Shown piece by piece: positions 43,155 to 51,070 of a DNA stretch of 51,070 bases (position 1 is the first letter of the stretch; every line of letters begins with the position of its first letter). Below the pieces are notes generated by a model. It was given only the letters and a program-made list of their open reading frames with translations. It was not told the origin of the DNA and did not search any database. The position numbers and the translations under genes were made by a program. The stretch is from Microvirga sp. 3-52 (lineage in GTDB: Bacteria; Pseudomonadota; Alphaproteobacteria; Rhizobiales; Beijerinckiaceae): the NCBI RefSeq assembly GCF_018383585.1, contig NZ_JAHAMK010000031.1:1-51070 (forward strand). Reading direction: 5' to 3'.

Positions 43155-44189
43155 ATGGAAGCCCCAATTCGCGTGCTAATGGTGACGTCGGAGTGGCCGA
43201 CAGAGAGCAGTCCCTTCGCTGTTCCATTTCTCGTACAGCAGGTTGAGTTTCTGCGGCGCGCGGGAGCCGAAGTTGATGTATTTTTCTTTCGTGGCGCAAA
43301 GAATCCTTTCAACTACATGAGGGCCTGGTGTAGATTACAGTGGAAATACAGATCGAAGTGGAAACAGTACGACCTTGTTCATGCCCATTTCGGTCAAGCT
43401 GCTTTGATCCCATGGCCAAAGAGATTGCCACTCGTCATCACCTTTCACGGGGTCGACATGCTGGGGCAGCTCTCAAAGACGGGACGGATGACATTGCGTG
43501 GAAAGTTGCTCGTATGGCTGGGGCGACTTGCCGCTCGCTTCGCGGATGCAGTGATCATAGTCTCGAACGAGATGAAGCAAAATCTACCCGCGAACATGAC
43601 ACTCCATATGCTGCCTACAGGCGTCGACCTTGCATCACTGCCTGAACTGCCGAGAGAGGAAGCACGGCACCAGCTTGGGCTGCCTATCGAAGAACGACTT
43701 GTACTCTTCGTGGGAAATCCGAACGATCCATTGAAGGGTTACGACAGAGCGTGTGAGGCAGTCGATACACTTAATAGAAGGTTGCCAGTCAAGCTCGTGC
43801 TCGGTTGGAATAAGCGGCACGATGATATCATCATGATGATGCACGCTTGCGACGCACTCATCGTGACGTCTCTGCAGGAGGGATCGCCTACAATCGTCAA
43901 GGAAGCGCTTGCGTGCAATCTTGGCATAGCTTCCGTGGACGTGGGGGACGTCGTCGAACGGTTGGCCGGAATCGCCGGATGCGAAATAGCTCCCGATCGC
44001 GAACCCGAAACGATTGCCACCGCCCTTGAGAGGGTCCTGCTCCATGGTGAAGAGATCAAAGGGCGCGAGGCGATCAAAGATCTTGACGAGACGATTATTA
44101 CAGACAGGCTCATGAGAATTTACCGCGGCGTCATGAGACATGTCTACGAACTGAGTGACCGGCCGTTCGTCTCCAGCCAAAGCAAGTGA
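43155..44189 (+). CDS. GT4-family glycosyltransferase
   Basis: The 344-residue GT-B enzyme has AGGAG 8 bases before the ATG. N-terminal IRVLMVTSEWPTESSPFAVPF, then DLVHAHFGQAALIPW and ITFHGVDMLG form the acceptor domain. VLFVGNPNDPLKGYDRACEA opens the donor domain, and VTSLQEGSPTIVKEALACNL carries the two donor-binding glutamates. It follows the other GT4 gene after 174 bases and precedes the asparagine-synthase-like gene, in one polysaccharide assembly locus. Confidence 0.88.
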   Translation: MEAPIRVLMVTSEWPTESSPFAVPFLVQQVEFLRRAGAEVDVFFFRGAKNPFNYMRAWCRLQWKYRSKWKQYDLVHAHFGQAALIPWPKRLPLVITFHGVDMLGQLSKTGRMTLRGKLLVWLGRLAARFADAVIIVSNEMKQNLPANMTLHMLPTGVDLASLPELPREEARHQLGLPIEERLVLFVGNPNDPLKGYDRACEAVDTLNRRLPVKLVLGWNKRHDDIIMMMHACDALIVTSLQEGSPTIVKEALACNLGIASVDVGDVVERLAGIAGCEIAPDREPETIATALERVLLHGEEIKGREAIKDLDETIITDRLMRIYRGVMRHVYELSDRPFVSSQSK

Positions 44190-44255
44190 TCCTGGAACCC
44201 GTGCGCGCGCTGCCGCTGCTTTAAACGATATTACTCATTCTTGGAGGTGATACTG

Positions 44256-46250
44256 ATGTGCGGCATCTTAGGCGTTGTTAGCCTCAGCGGCGAGCCCGTC
44301 GATGTTAGCGTTCTACAGCGGATGAACGACATGCAGTCTCACAGGGGGCCAGATGGAGAAGGCTTTCTGCTCGGATGGTTTGATGGCGAGATGTCAAACC
44401 AAGTTTTCGTCCCGCAAATTGCGCAGTACAGCCTCAATAATGCGGTTCAAGTTGCTTTGGGGCACCGACGGCTGGCCATACTCGATCTCATGGATCGAGG
44501 ATTGCAGCCGATGACAGTCAGGGATGGTCACTCCTGGATCGTCTTTAATGGCGAGATCTACAATCACCTGGAACTACGCGCCGAACTCGAGGTCTGCGGC
44601 TATCGGTTCAAAAGCCGCACAGACACTGAAGTCCTTTTGACAGCGTACGTCCACTGGGGGGAGGATTGTCTGTCGCGCATAGACGGAATGTACGCCTTTG
44701 CGATCTGGGACGGAAATCGCAGGCGACTGTTTTGCGCCCGTGATCGGTTTGGAATTAAACCGCTCTACTACACCTTCCAGAATGGCTACTTTATCTTTGC
44801 ATCGGAAATTAAAACGCTCCTTGCTTTTCCAGGTGTCGAGGCAGTTGCCGACGATGAGGCAGTACTCGGCTTTCTTACGCACGGCAATTGCGATTACAGC
44901 GATCGGACCATGTTCCGTGACATCAATTCCTTACCGGCGTCACACTGTCTGGATATCGATCTGAGTACCCATCAGTTCGAACCAAAGCGCTACTATCAAC
45001 TTAGCCCGCGTACTCGATACGATATGTCAGATGCGGATCAGATCGAGAGATTGCAGGAACTCCTTGTCGATAGTGTCCGAAAGCATCTGATCAGCGATGT
45101 CCGGATCGGTAGCTGTCTCAGCGGCGGACTGGATTCATCAGCCGTCGTCGCCTTGGTTGGAAAGATTTCACGTGAGAGCCCGGAGCTTGCTGGCGCAATC
45201 GGAGACAAGCTCCACACGTTTACATCCTGCTATGAATATAAGGAGCTTGATGAGCGAAACTTTGCTCGAAGCGTTGCGGATTCGGTCGGAGCCAGATCAG
45301 AGCTCGTGTTCCCGTCAGCTTCGGACTTCTGGGCAGACTTCGAGCGATTGACCTGGCATCAGGATATGCCCTGCGGCAGCCTGAGTTTCTACGCCCAGTG
45401 GCGGGTTATGAGGGCTGCCAAGGAAGCCGGCGTCAAAGTTCTCCTTGATGGACAGGGTGGTGATGAAGTCTTTGGTGGATATGCGAAGTTTCGATACGCG
45501 TATATGGCATCGCTTCTTCGAAGCGGCCGCTTACCACGACTGACGAGCGAGCTCTACGCCATGATGCGCCAAGGAGACCGTTACGTGCTCGACCTGCGTA
45601 ATGGCTACCGCTATCTTCCAAAGGGTTTGCGCCAGCTGCTGAACGTCGACTCGGTCATGAAGAACGTAATTCGAGCGGATTGGAGCAGAGCCGTCTCAGA
45701 CCACAGCTCGCCGGCCACACGTTGGTGGCGTAATGCATTCGACTCCAAGAGCCACGGCGCAAAGAACTCTTGCACGTTGATGCAGCGAATACAGCTCGAC
45801 GATATCCTTGTCGATACGCTTCCGCAGCTGCTACGATTTGAGGATCGCTCGTCGATGGCGTTCTCGATCGAGGCGAGAGTGCCGCTCCTGGACCATCGCC
45901 TGGTCGAGCACGGCATCTCACTTCCAGATCACCTGAAAGTGAATAATGGATGGAGCAAATTTGCAGTTCGGAAAGCAATGAAAGGTTTAATGCCTGAAAC
46001 GGTTCGATTGCGTAAGAGCAAACTGGGTTTCGCAGCGCCCGACCGGATATGGCTCTCAGACGATCTCAAGCCTCGAATCAATGAAATGATTCAAAGTGAT
46101 ATGCGCAGTGAAAAGTATATTAACTCGTCAGCCCTGAGGCAATGGCATGGGTCCTCGAAGATCGATAGAGGGAACAAGGAGTCTTATCTTGGTCTGTTCC
46201 GAATTATGTCTCTTGAAACGTGGATGCGCACGTTCAATGTGTCCTGTTGA
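44256..46250 (+). CDS. Asparagine synthase-like glutamine amidotransferase (AsnB family)
   Basis: The 664-residue enzyme starts at the ATG at 44256, which has GGAGGTGA 5 bases upstream and places the nucleophile Cys directly after Met (CGILGVVSL), as this N-terminal nucleophile class requires. The glutaminase domain (about 1-210) has HRGPDGEGF and FNGEIYNHLELR. The synthetase domain has the PP-loop SGGLDSSAVVALVG and LLDGQGGDEVFGGYAKFRYA, as well as FEDRSSMAFSIEARVPLLDH. In polysaccharide loci AsnB-like enzymes often amidate sugar carboxylates, so a role in modifying the glycan is more likely than free asparagine synthesis. Inference from context. Confidence 0.9.
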   Translation: MCGILGVVSLSGEPVDVSVLQRMNDMQSHRGPDGEGFLLGWFDGEMSNQVFVPQIAQYSLNNAVQVALGHRRLAILDLMDRGLQPMTVRDGHSWIVFNGEIYNHLELRAELEVCGYRFKSRTDTEVLLTAYVHWGEDCLSRIDGMYAFAIWDGNRRRLFCARDRFGIKPLYYTFQNGYFIFASEIKTLLAFPGVEAVADDEAVLGFLTHGNCDYSDRTMFRDINSLPASHCLDIDLSTHQFEPKRYYQLSPRTRYDMSDADQIERLQELLVDSVRKHLISDVRIGSCLSGGLDSSAVVALVGKISRESPELAGAIGDKLHTFTSCYEYKELDERNFARSVADSVGARSELVFPSASDFWADFERLTWHQDMPCGSLSFYAQWRVMRAAKEAGVKVLLDGQGGDEVFGGYAKFRYAYMASLLRSGRLPRLTSELYAMMRQGDRYVLDLRNGYRYLPKGLRQLLNVDSVMKNVIRADWSRAVSDHSSPATRWWRNAFDSKSHGAKNSCTLMQRIQLDDILVDTLPQLLRFEDRSSMAFSIEARVPLLDHRLVEHGISLPDHLKVNNGWSKFAVRKAMKGLMPETVRLRKSKLGFAAPDRIWLSDDLKPRINEMIQSDMRSEKYINSSALRQWHGSSKIDRGNKESYLGLFRIMSLETWMRTFNVSC

Positions 46251-46395
46251 CGCAACTTTCTTCTGATTAGCCTGATGTGTGCCAGCGGCGCAACGAAGGC
46301 GTTGTTTCCTGTCCAGCAATGTCTCGAAATAACGTCAAAGTTCTCATGGCCTTCTATCCTAGGCACGAGGGCCGCAAAAATTCACGGAGATCGAG

Positions 46396-47517
46396 ATGCA
46401 TCGTGTGTTGCCCTTAACCAGAGAGGATGGCGCCGTGGAAGCGGAGACGAACAAGGCCTTTCGACCTGTCAGCGTCAGCATAATCATGCCCGTTCGGAAC
46501 GAGGCGAAGCATATCGATCAGTGTCTCGGAGCGATACTGGCGCAGGACTACCCACCCGAGCTGATGGAGATTATCATCGCTGATGGCATGTCTACGGATG
46601 ATACTCGCACCATCATTGGTCAGTTAGCGGCCGATCATCCCGCTATTCGAATAGTGGTGCTGGATAATCCGCTTCGAATTGCCCCTTCAGCTCTCAACCT
46701 CGCAATCGCTCAGTCGACAGGCGATGTGATCCTTCGGGTCGATGGTCACACGTTCATCGCGCCGGATTATGTATCGCAGTGCATTGCTGCTCTCCAAACG
46801 TCGGGCGCCGACAACGTCGGAGGTGGCACGGAGCCGATGTGTCACGGGCGTTTCGGTGAAGCAATCTCACTGGCGACGGGCACCTCGTTCGGCGTCGGCC
46901 ACGGGCGTTGGCGGCATGCCTCACAGGAGAGGTGGGTGGACACCGTCTATCTTGGAGCTTGGCCTCGTCATGTCTTCGAGCAGATCGGCCTGTTTGATGA
47001 GGAGCAAGTTCGAAACCAGGATGATGAATTTAACTACCGCTTGCGTGAGCATGGCGGTTCAGTGCTGATGAGTCCTCGCGTTAAGTCGAGCTATTACAAC
47101 CGCAGCACACCTCTCTCTTTGTGGCGCCAATACTTCCAGTATGGATACTGGAAGGTGCGGGTTATGCAAAAACATCCAGGCCAGATGCGAGTGCGGCAAT
47201 TCATTCCGCCGCTCTTTGTCGCTACCTTGCTGCTTACGGCGGTTCTTGCACCATTTACAAGCTTCGGCCTGTGGATGCTAGTTCTGACGGCCAGCTGCTA
47301 CACGGCAGCTAATCTTGGAGCTTCTGTTTGGACGGGGCGAAAGGCCGGCATTGCAATGCTGCCGTTGCTTATGATGGCGTTCGCAATTCTTCACGTATCA
47401 TATGGACTAGGCTTCCTTGTGGGATTGGTTCGCTTCTGGAATTGCTGGGGACAGCATGGGCGAATAATGCGTCTCATGTCCAGCCATGACGCTTCCGCTT
47501 CCATCGAGTGCCGTTAG
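46396..47517 (+). CDS. GT2-family glycosyltransferase, ExoA-like
   Basis: The 373-residue membrane-associated GT-A glycosyltransferase has GGAG 6 bases before its ATG. The N-terminal nucleotide-sugar fold has VSIIMPVRNEAKHIDQCL, the donor acid in IIIADGMSTDDT, VILRVDGHTFIAPDYV, and the catalytic acid region RNQDDEFNYRLREHGG. Two or three hydrophobic segments at about residues 265-345 anchor the C-terminus. It resembles succinoglycan ExoA-type enzymes that extend a lipid-linked oligosaccharide. The last polysaccharide gene of the rightward block. Confidence 0.88.
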   Translation: MHRVLPLTREDGAVEAETNKAFRPVSVSIIMPVRNEAKHIDQCLGAILAQDYPPELMEIIIADGMSTDDTRTIIGQLAADHPAIRIVVLDNPLRIAPSALNLAIAQSTGDVILRVDGHTFIAPDYVSQCIAALQTSGADNVGGGTEPMCHGRFGEAISLATGTSFGVGHGRWRHASQERWVDTVYLGAWPRHVFEQIGLFDEEQVRNQDDEFNYRLREHGGSVLMSPRVKSSYYNRSTPLSLWRQYFQYGYWKVRVMQKHPGQMRVRQFIPPLFVATLLLTAVLAPFTSFGLWMLVLTASCYTAANLGASVWTGRKAGIAMLPLLMMAFAILHVSYGLGFLVGLVRFWNCWGQHGRIMRLMSSHDASASIECR

Positions 47518-47597
47518 AGCATCGGACTGGATTTTGGATTCCGAGGCTTCAGCGCGGGACGGAGTTGTGATTCACTGCCCTGAAAGGGAGGCGGATC

Positions 47598-47633
47598 ATG
47601 GGTCACAGCTATTCCCTCGATCTGCGGGTGCGG
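47598..47633 (+). mobile_element. IS630-family transposase, N-terminal scar
   Basis: An ATG with GGGAGG upstream encodes MGHSYSLDLRVR, the usual start of IS630-family transposases, and then breaks off into unrelated sequence at about 47634. Only the first 12 codons remain. Confidence 0.5.
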
Positions 47634-47636
47634 GAC

Positions 47637-47732
47637 GATCTTCTTGCGGAATGCTACACGATAGAACCCATCCAGCACCGTCTTGTGAAAGCGCTCAACG
47701 ATGCCATTCGTCTGCGGGCTTTTCGTCTGGTC
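47637..47732 (-). mobile_element. IS481-family transposase, DDE-domain scar
   Basis: The minus strand reads a 32-residue piece with SPQTNGIVERFHKTVLDGFY and RVAFRKK. This is the region of the catalytic glutamate (Glu in VERFH) near the end of IS481-family transposases. A stop codon lies just before it (47735-47733), and similarity ends a few bases from the IS630 fragment on the opposite strand. It is a non-functional remnant. Confidence 0.65.
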
Positions 47733-47910
47733 CTAGAATGATCCACATCCCCGATCGCCGGATAAAGCTGGTACTATTGCCAACGACATCGATCTCCGAA
47801 CCCTACTCTGCTGCCATCAGCTAAACGGACGAGTCCAGCGGCATTAAGTGATCAACTTCGACGCCAGGAAGCAGCGGATGTAAGTCGGCTGAGACTAACG
47901 CCGCCGCAAC

Positions 47911-49314
47911 TTACTTGCCATCCATCACCGCTGGACCGCTCGAAGCACCCGTATTCAAGCCTGGCAGATGGGAGATGGTGTATCGATACTTGCCAGACGA
48001 CGATGGAGGAATGCTATCAACGAAATCAAATTCTATCCTGCAGTTTCTTCCCATCACCCGCTGCAAGGTACTCCGGATTTCGTCAAGGGCATGAGCCGGC
48101 GGTGGCGCAGCCGTGATCATCTTGATCACGATCCTGTTGTAATCTTTCTGGATCACCTGGGTCTTCCGGATCCAGCCGGAGTTGTGAACCACGCTCAGGA
48201 AGTGCATGAAGAAGGTCGCGGGCACCGTCGATCCATCCTCTCGTACAAGAGCATCCAAGATACGCCCGGTGACGGCCTGAAGTCGCTCGACCGAGTGGAC
48301 CGGCGTGGCTGCAGCGGCCCCTACGACCGCCCGGTCGCCCAACCGGTAGCGGATGAGCGGCATCGTATAATTGGTCAGGCTTGTAACCAAGATGTCGCCT
48401 TCCTCACCGGGCCCGCATGGATTGCCGTTTTCATCCACGATTTCCACCAGATTGACGTAGGAAAACACCTCCAGCCCGGAACCGGAGGTCCTTTCAGCCG
48501 CGATGTCGCCGACCTCACGTGATCCGTAGCGGTTCAACACCGGACACCTGAACGCGCTCTCAACCTCGTGCCGGATGAACGGATACAGGGTGCCAGCGCT
48601 GCTGATTACGCTGCGAACACCCTCGACCCGCGCGCCCGTCTCGTTGATGTAGCGAGCGAGTTCGTAGATGCTTTCGGCATATGCTTCGATGACCACGGGT
48701 TCTACCCGCTGCAATGTCTTCACATAGCGTTGCAGATCGGCTTTGGTCATATTCCAGGAATTGAGAAGAGTTTGGTTGCGGATGAAGCCGGAGAGCTTGT
48801 TGCGCCAGCCTTCAGAGTTCATAAGAATGTCGCGCTCGGAGCCCCAGAGCGAGACGAGTGGCTCCCCAGGTTCGCACCCGGCCCATCCATAATGGAGGTC
48901 CTTCACGGCTCTGCCGACGTCGTCGTACAGACGATCCTGCAGAACCACTACAGGTTCACCCGTACTGCCGCCGGTGGTTCTCCTATACCAATTTCGTGAG
49001 GCGAGATCGTCGCTCTTTAGATGCTCGAACTCATCACGCAGGAGATCGCGCGTGAATTCGGGTATCTGTCGGAAGCGGGAGAGATCCACCTCATCGTTCC
49101 GGACCACCTTGGCGTTATGCAGCAGATCCTGATAGTAGGGTACATGATGTGACGCGTGACGCAGTAGCTGGGTGAGACGCCTGACTTGGATCTGCCGACG
49201 GTGCTCGATAGGAGAGCGATGGAACGCGTCCAGGCTTGTAACATGTCCTGGAATTGGGTTCTTTGTAATGTGTGCGTCATAGAACGCTAGAATGGGTCGG
49301 CGCCAATTGTACAT
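47911..49314 (-). CDS. PaaK/CapK-family adenylate-forming enzyme, copy 2
   Basis: The 467-residue product starts at the ATG at 49314 (AGAGG about 8 bases upstream), which aligns with the start of copy 1 at 39321-40739; the upstream 10 codons are not matched. Motifs: HVPYYQDLLHNAKVV, the canonical phosphate loop TTGGSTGEPVVVLQDR, LWGSERDILMNSEG, NRYGSREVGDIAAERT, IRYRLGDRAVVGA and VTGRILDALVREDGSTVPA. The intact loop suggests ATP-dependent acyl activation is preserved. Probable role in acyl decoration of the polysaccharide. The same orientation and near-colinear similarity to copy 1 indicate gene duplication. Confidence 0.82.
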   Translation of the reverse strand: MYNWRRPILAFYDAHITKNPIPGHVTSLDAFHRSPIEHRRQIQVRRLTQLLRHASHHVPYYQDLLHNAKVVRNDEVDLSRFRQIPEFTRDLLRDEFEHLKSDDLASRNWYRRTTGGSTGEPVVVLQDRLYDDVGRAVKDLHYGWAGCEPGEPLVSLWGSERDILMNSEGWRNKLSGFIRNQTLLNSWNMTKADLQRYVKTLQRVEPVVIEAYAESIYELARYINETGARVEGVRSVISSAGTLYPFIRHEVESAFRCPVLNRYGSREVGDIAAERTSGSGLEVFSYVNLVEIVDENGNPCGPGEEGDILVTSLTNYTMPLIRYRLGDRAVVGAAAATPVHSVERLQAVTGRILDALVREDGSTVPATFFMHFLSVVHNSGWIRKTQVIQKDYNRIVIKMITAAPPPAHALDEIRSTLQRVMGRNCRIEFDFVDSIPPSSSGKYRYTISHLPGLNTGASSGPAVMDGK

Positions 49315-50364
49315 GGCTGATCCTCTGACGGAATCTTTCCGCAACTTGAAAGTTCGTCTGATGTCAGGGCAGGTTGGGTCTGCGCTGCATGAACAGATGC
49401 GGAAATGCCTCTACGAGCAGTCGCATATGTTGAATAGTTTCACCGACTGTCTTACAGACCACACAGGTTTCTGACACGATGAACCTTTCTGGCGAATTCC
49501 CTGAAACCGAATGCCTATTGTGGTCATTTTTCGCAATGAACAAAGCTACTTTAAGTAGCATCACTCCTTTGGAGGATGCTCACAGGCCGTGGAATGTCCA
49601 AGCGCGGAATGCGCGTTTCACCGATCAAGCGACAACCTTCTTGTGGCCAGGGCAAGCACGCATACATGTGGCTCTGGCTCCAACGAGCAGCTGAATTAAG
49701 TCAGATCAGTCCGGACGGGTGATGCGGCTGCACGGCATCCGCCCTCGGCTGCCGCCGCTTCCGCTTTGTTCGAACAGAAAGTACCACAGACATTTCGAAT
49801 AGCGGCGAACTGTACGAAGCCCAACCAACTGGACGCGAGTCTGATCGCTAGCCGTCCAAGCTACACTGCCCAACGGGCGCGCAAGTTCAGATCGCAGCAA
49901 CCGCCTGGACGGCAGCTGAGAGTGTGCGGGAGCTAGATCACATGAAAGTGAGGACGCCGACCAGGCGGGCAAGCAGATGCTTTGGCGTGCCTCGACGGGC
50001 CTTTCCAAGGCTTGAACAGCGAAGCTGGCCCATCAGCGGCACTGCCCAGTGTGCCGAGACACGTATTGGGATCTGTTCGGCTGTACCAAGAGTTATACAT
50101 CCAACAATGGCTGCATTGGTCGCCTCGATCCTCGATCGGTCCGAAGGCGAAGCGGGCCAGCTTGGCCTCCAAGTCACTGGAGATCAACATTGCCCTCCCC
50201 AGCGAGACGAACGAGATTCCGACAATCGCTGTCCAAAGGTTCGCTGGATCCCCACCGAACCTCCCTGTCGGCAGTTAAGGAAATCCGATGAACCTATTTG
50301 TGCGGCGCCGTGTTGAGTGGGAACCCGCGATGTAACCGTATGCCGGTAAGAGGAAAGCAGTATC
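49315..50364. other. Gene-poor region, about 1 kb
   Basis: I see no convincing gene. The open frames are short, overlap on both strands and show no family features. One noteworthy element is the 15-bp palindrome GCTACTT-T-AAGTAGC at 49545-49559, which is not next to a recognisable start codon. With the flanking IS630 end this looks like decayed or recombined DNA. Confidence 0.5.
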
Positions 50365-50748
50365 ATGGCCGAGGCGCGCGTCGGCATTCGAGTTGCAGAT
50401 GACCGACAATCAGTGACAATTGAGATTGGTTCTACCGCAGAGCAATCGGAAACTGTCGTCCTAAATATTGAGCAACTCACGCAGATCATCAGGCTTCTGG
50501 GCCAAGCCAGAGCTCGTATGGTCCAAGGAGATCAGAAGAGGCCGCTCGACGGGAAAACTGTTGAGACTGTCATCGAACCGCCCTGGTACATCCAAGTTGC
50601 GCAGATCGACGGCTCACTTCTTGCATTCGACCACCCGTCCTATGGACCTCTCGCATTTGCTGTCCCTAGGGCCGACGTAGTCCGGATCGTCGACATCCTA
50701 AGCAAGCACTTGGCACACGCGAACCCGCAACAGGAAAAGCCAAGCTAG
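50365..50748 (+). CDS. Hypothetical protein, 127 aa
   Basis: The ATG at 50365 has AGAGGAAA about 8 bases upstream. The 127-residue product is soluble and acidic/neutral, with regular alternation of strands and helices: GIRVADDRQSVTIEIG, then IEQLTQIIRLLGQARARM, then a C-terminal half with PSYGPLAFAVPRADVVRIVD. It has balanced amino-acid use, unlike the noise frames around it. I recognise no family. It stands alone between a gene-poor region and an IS630 end. Confidence 0.6.
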   Translation: MAEARVGIRVADDRQSVTIEIGSTAEQSETVVLNIEQLTQIIRLLGQARARMVQGDQKRPLDGKTVETVIEPPWYIQVAQIDGSLLAFDHPSYGPLAFAVPRADVVRIVDILSKHLAHANPQQEKPS

Positions 50749-50924
50749 CAGATTGCCGAATTTTTGCCTGCTGCCTAGAGCCGTAACAGAATGAAGCCCT
50801 TCATATCAGCGAGGGTGCCGGGCGTCCCGAGACTGACCTGGCGACGTGCAGTAATCGCCACTCTGTCACGTTGAAGGAATACGCGAGACATTGATCTGAG
50901 GCCTGAACGCACTGCCGGCGGGAC

Positions 50925-51070
50925 CTAGTGGATGGAATCTAACGCTTGGTGCCCACGCCTGACGGCGGCGATGATTTCATCTGGATCAGCCGTCCACGTG
51001 AAGGGCTTGGGACTGGCGTTCGTCTCGGCAACGTAGCGGTTGATGGCCGTCTGAAGGTCAACCACCGAAT
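50925..51070 (-). mobile_element. IS630-family transposase, C-terminal part running off the window
   Basis: From the window edge the minus strand encodes 48 codons ending in a TAG at 50927-50925. The residues include SVVDLQTAINRYVAETN, PKPFTWTADPDEIIAAV and a final RRGHQALDSIH, the conserved C-terminus of IS630-family transposases. The frame is intact as far as visible, so an entire element may continue beyond the window. Confidence 0.85.

Noticed and set aside
1..51070. CRISPR arrays, tRNA or rRNA genes
   Set aside because: No regularly spaced repeats and no tRNA-like cloverleaf or rRNA core sequence were noticed on reading either strand; a tRNA scan would be needed to be certain.

Overview
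The window is GC-rich, densely packed DNA with the codon usage, operon style and gene families of an alphaproteobacterium of the order Hyphomicrobiales (Rhizobiales). Its solute-uptake repertoire is large (ABC, tripartite tricarboxylate, TRAP and SBF-type carriers), it carries the four-carbon acid-sugar genes, and it holds a remnant of the long RTX-type surface proteins common in Microvirga and relatives. The genus is inference; no rRNA or tRNA gene was seen.

Region 1 (1-6.7 kb) starts with decayed DNA: an RTX protein tail interrupted by a stop codon, and a truncated exported ORF. A leftward sugar ABC importer follows (two permeases and a Tat-exported binding protein, but no ATPase in view). 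It diverges from a DapA-family aldolase/dehydratase, a GntR/FCD regulator and a PfkB kinase resembling sulfofructose kinase YihV. A perfect TGT-A-ACA palindrome lies in the divergent gap. Together these look like uptake, aldol-type chemistry and phosphorylation of one sugar or sugar acid.

Region 2 (6.7-18.1 kb) is a four-carbon acid-sugar (threonate/erythronate type) locus. Leftward are an LtnD-like dehydrogenase, a TctABC transporter and PdxA2. Rightward are a GntR/FCD regulator, OtnC, OtnI, the DUF1537 kinase OtnK, a homoserine-dehydrogenase-like SAF-domain oxidoreductase and an SBF/BASS-type carrier.

Region 3 (18.1-26.5 kb) is a leftward catabolic operon: TRAP binding protein, fused TRAP permease, acyl-CoA synthetase, two SDR dehydrogenases and a tandem PCC/DUF296 protein. 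It diverges from an IclR regulator, with a near-perfect inverted repeat in between. The logic is import of a carboxylic acid, CoA activation and oxidation.

Region 4 (26.6-38.2 kb) is the most striking part: one leftward nine-gene chemosensory operon, mostly with 4-base start/stop overlaps. It encodes a soluble MCP with two complete signalling hairpins, a triple-CheW protein, CheB, CheR, CheA, a STAS protein, a CheY-like receiver, CheC, and a hybrid histidine kinase whose N-terminus is a LOV blue-light domain with all the key FMN residues. I read it as a candidate light-modulated cytoplasmic chemosensory array.

Region 5 (38.2-51.1 kb) is a looser, more AT-rich accessory region with a surface-polysaccharide cluster: two GT4 glycosyltransferases, an asparagine-synthase-like amidotransferase and an ExoA-like GT2. 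It is bracketed by two paralogous PaaK/CapK-type adenylate-forming enzymes and punctuated by IS481 and IS630 fragments and long gene-poor stretches, which suggests an acquired and rearranged island.
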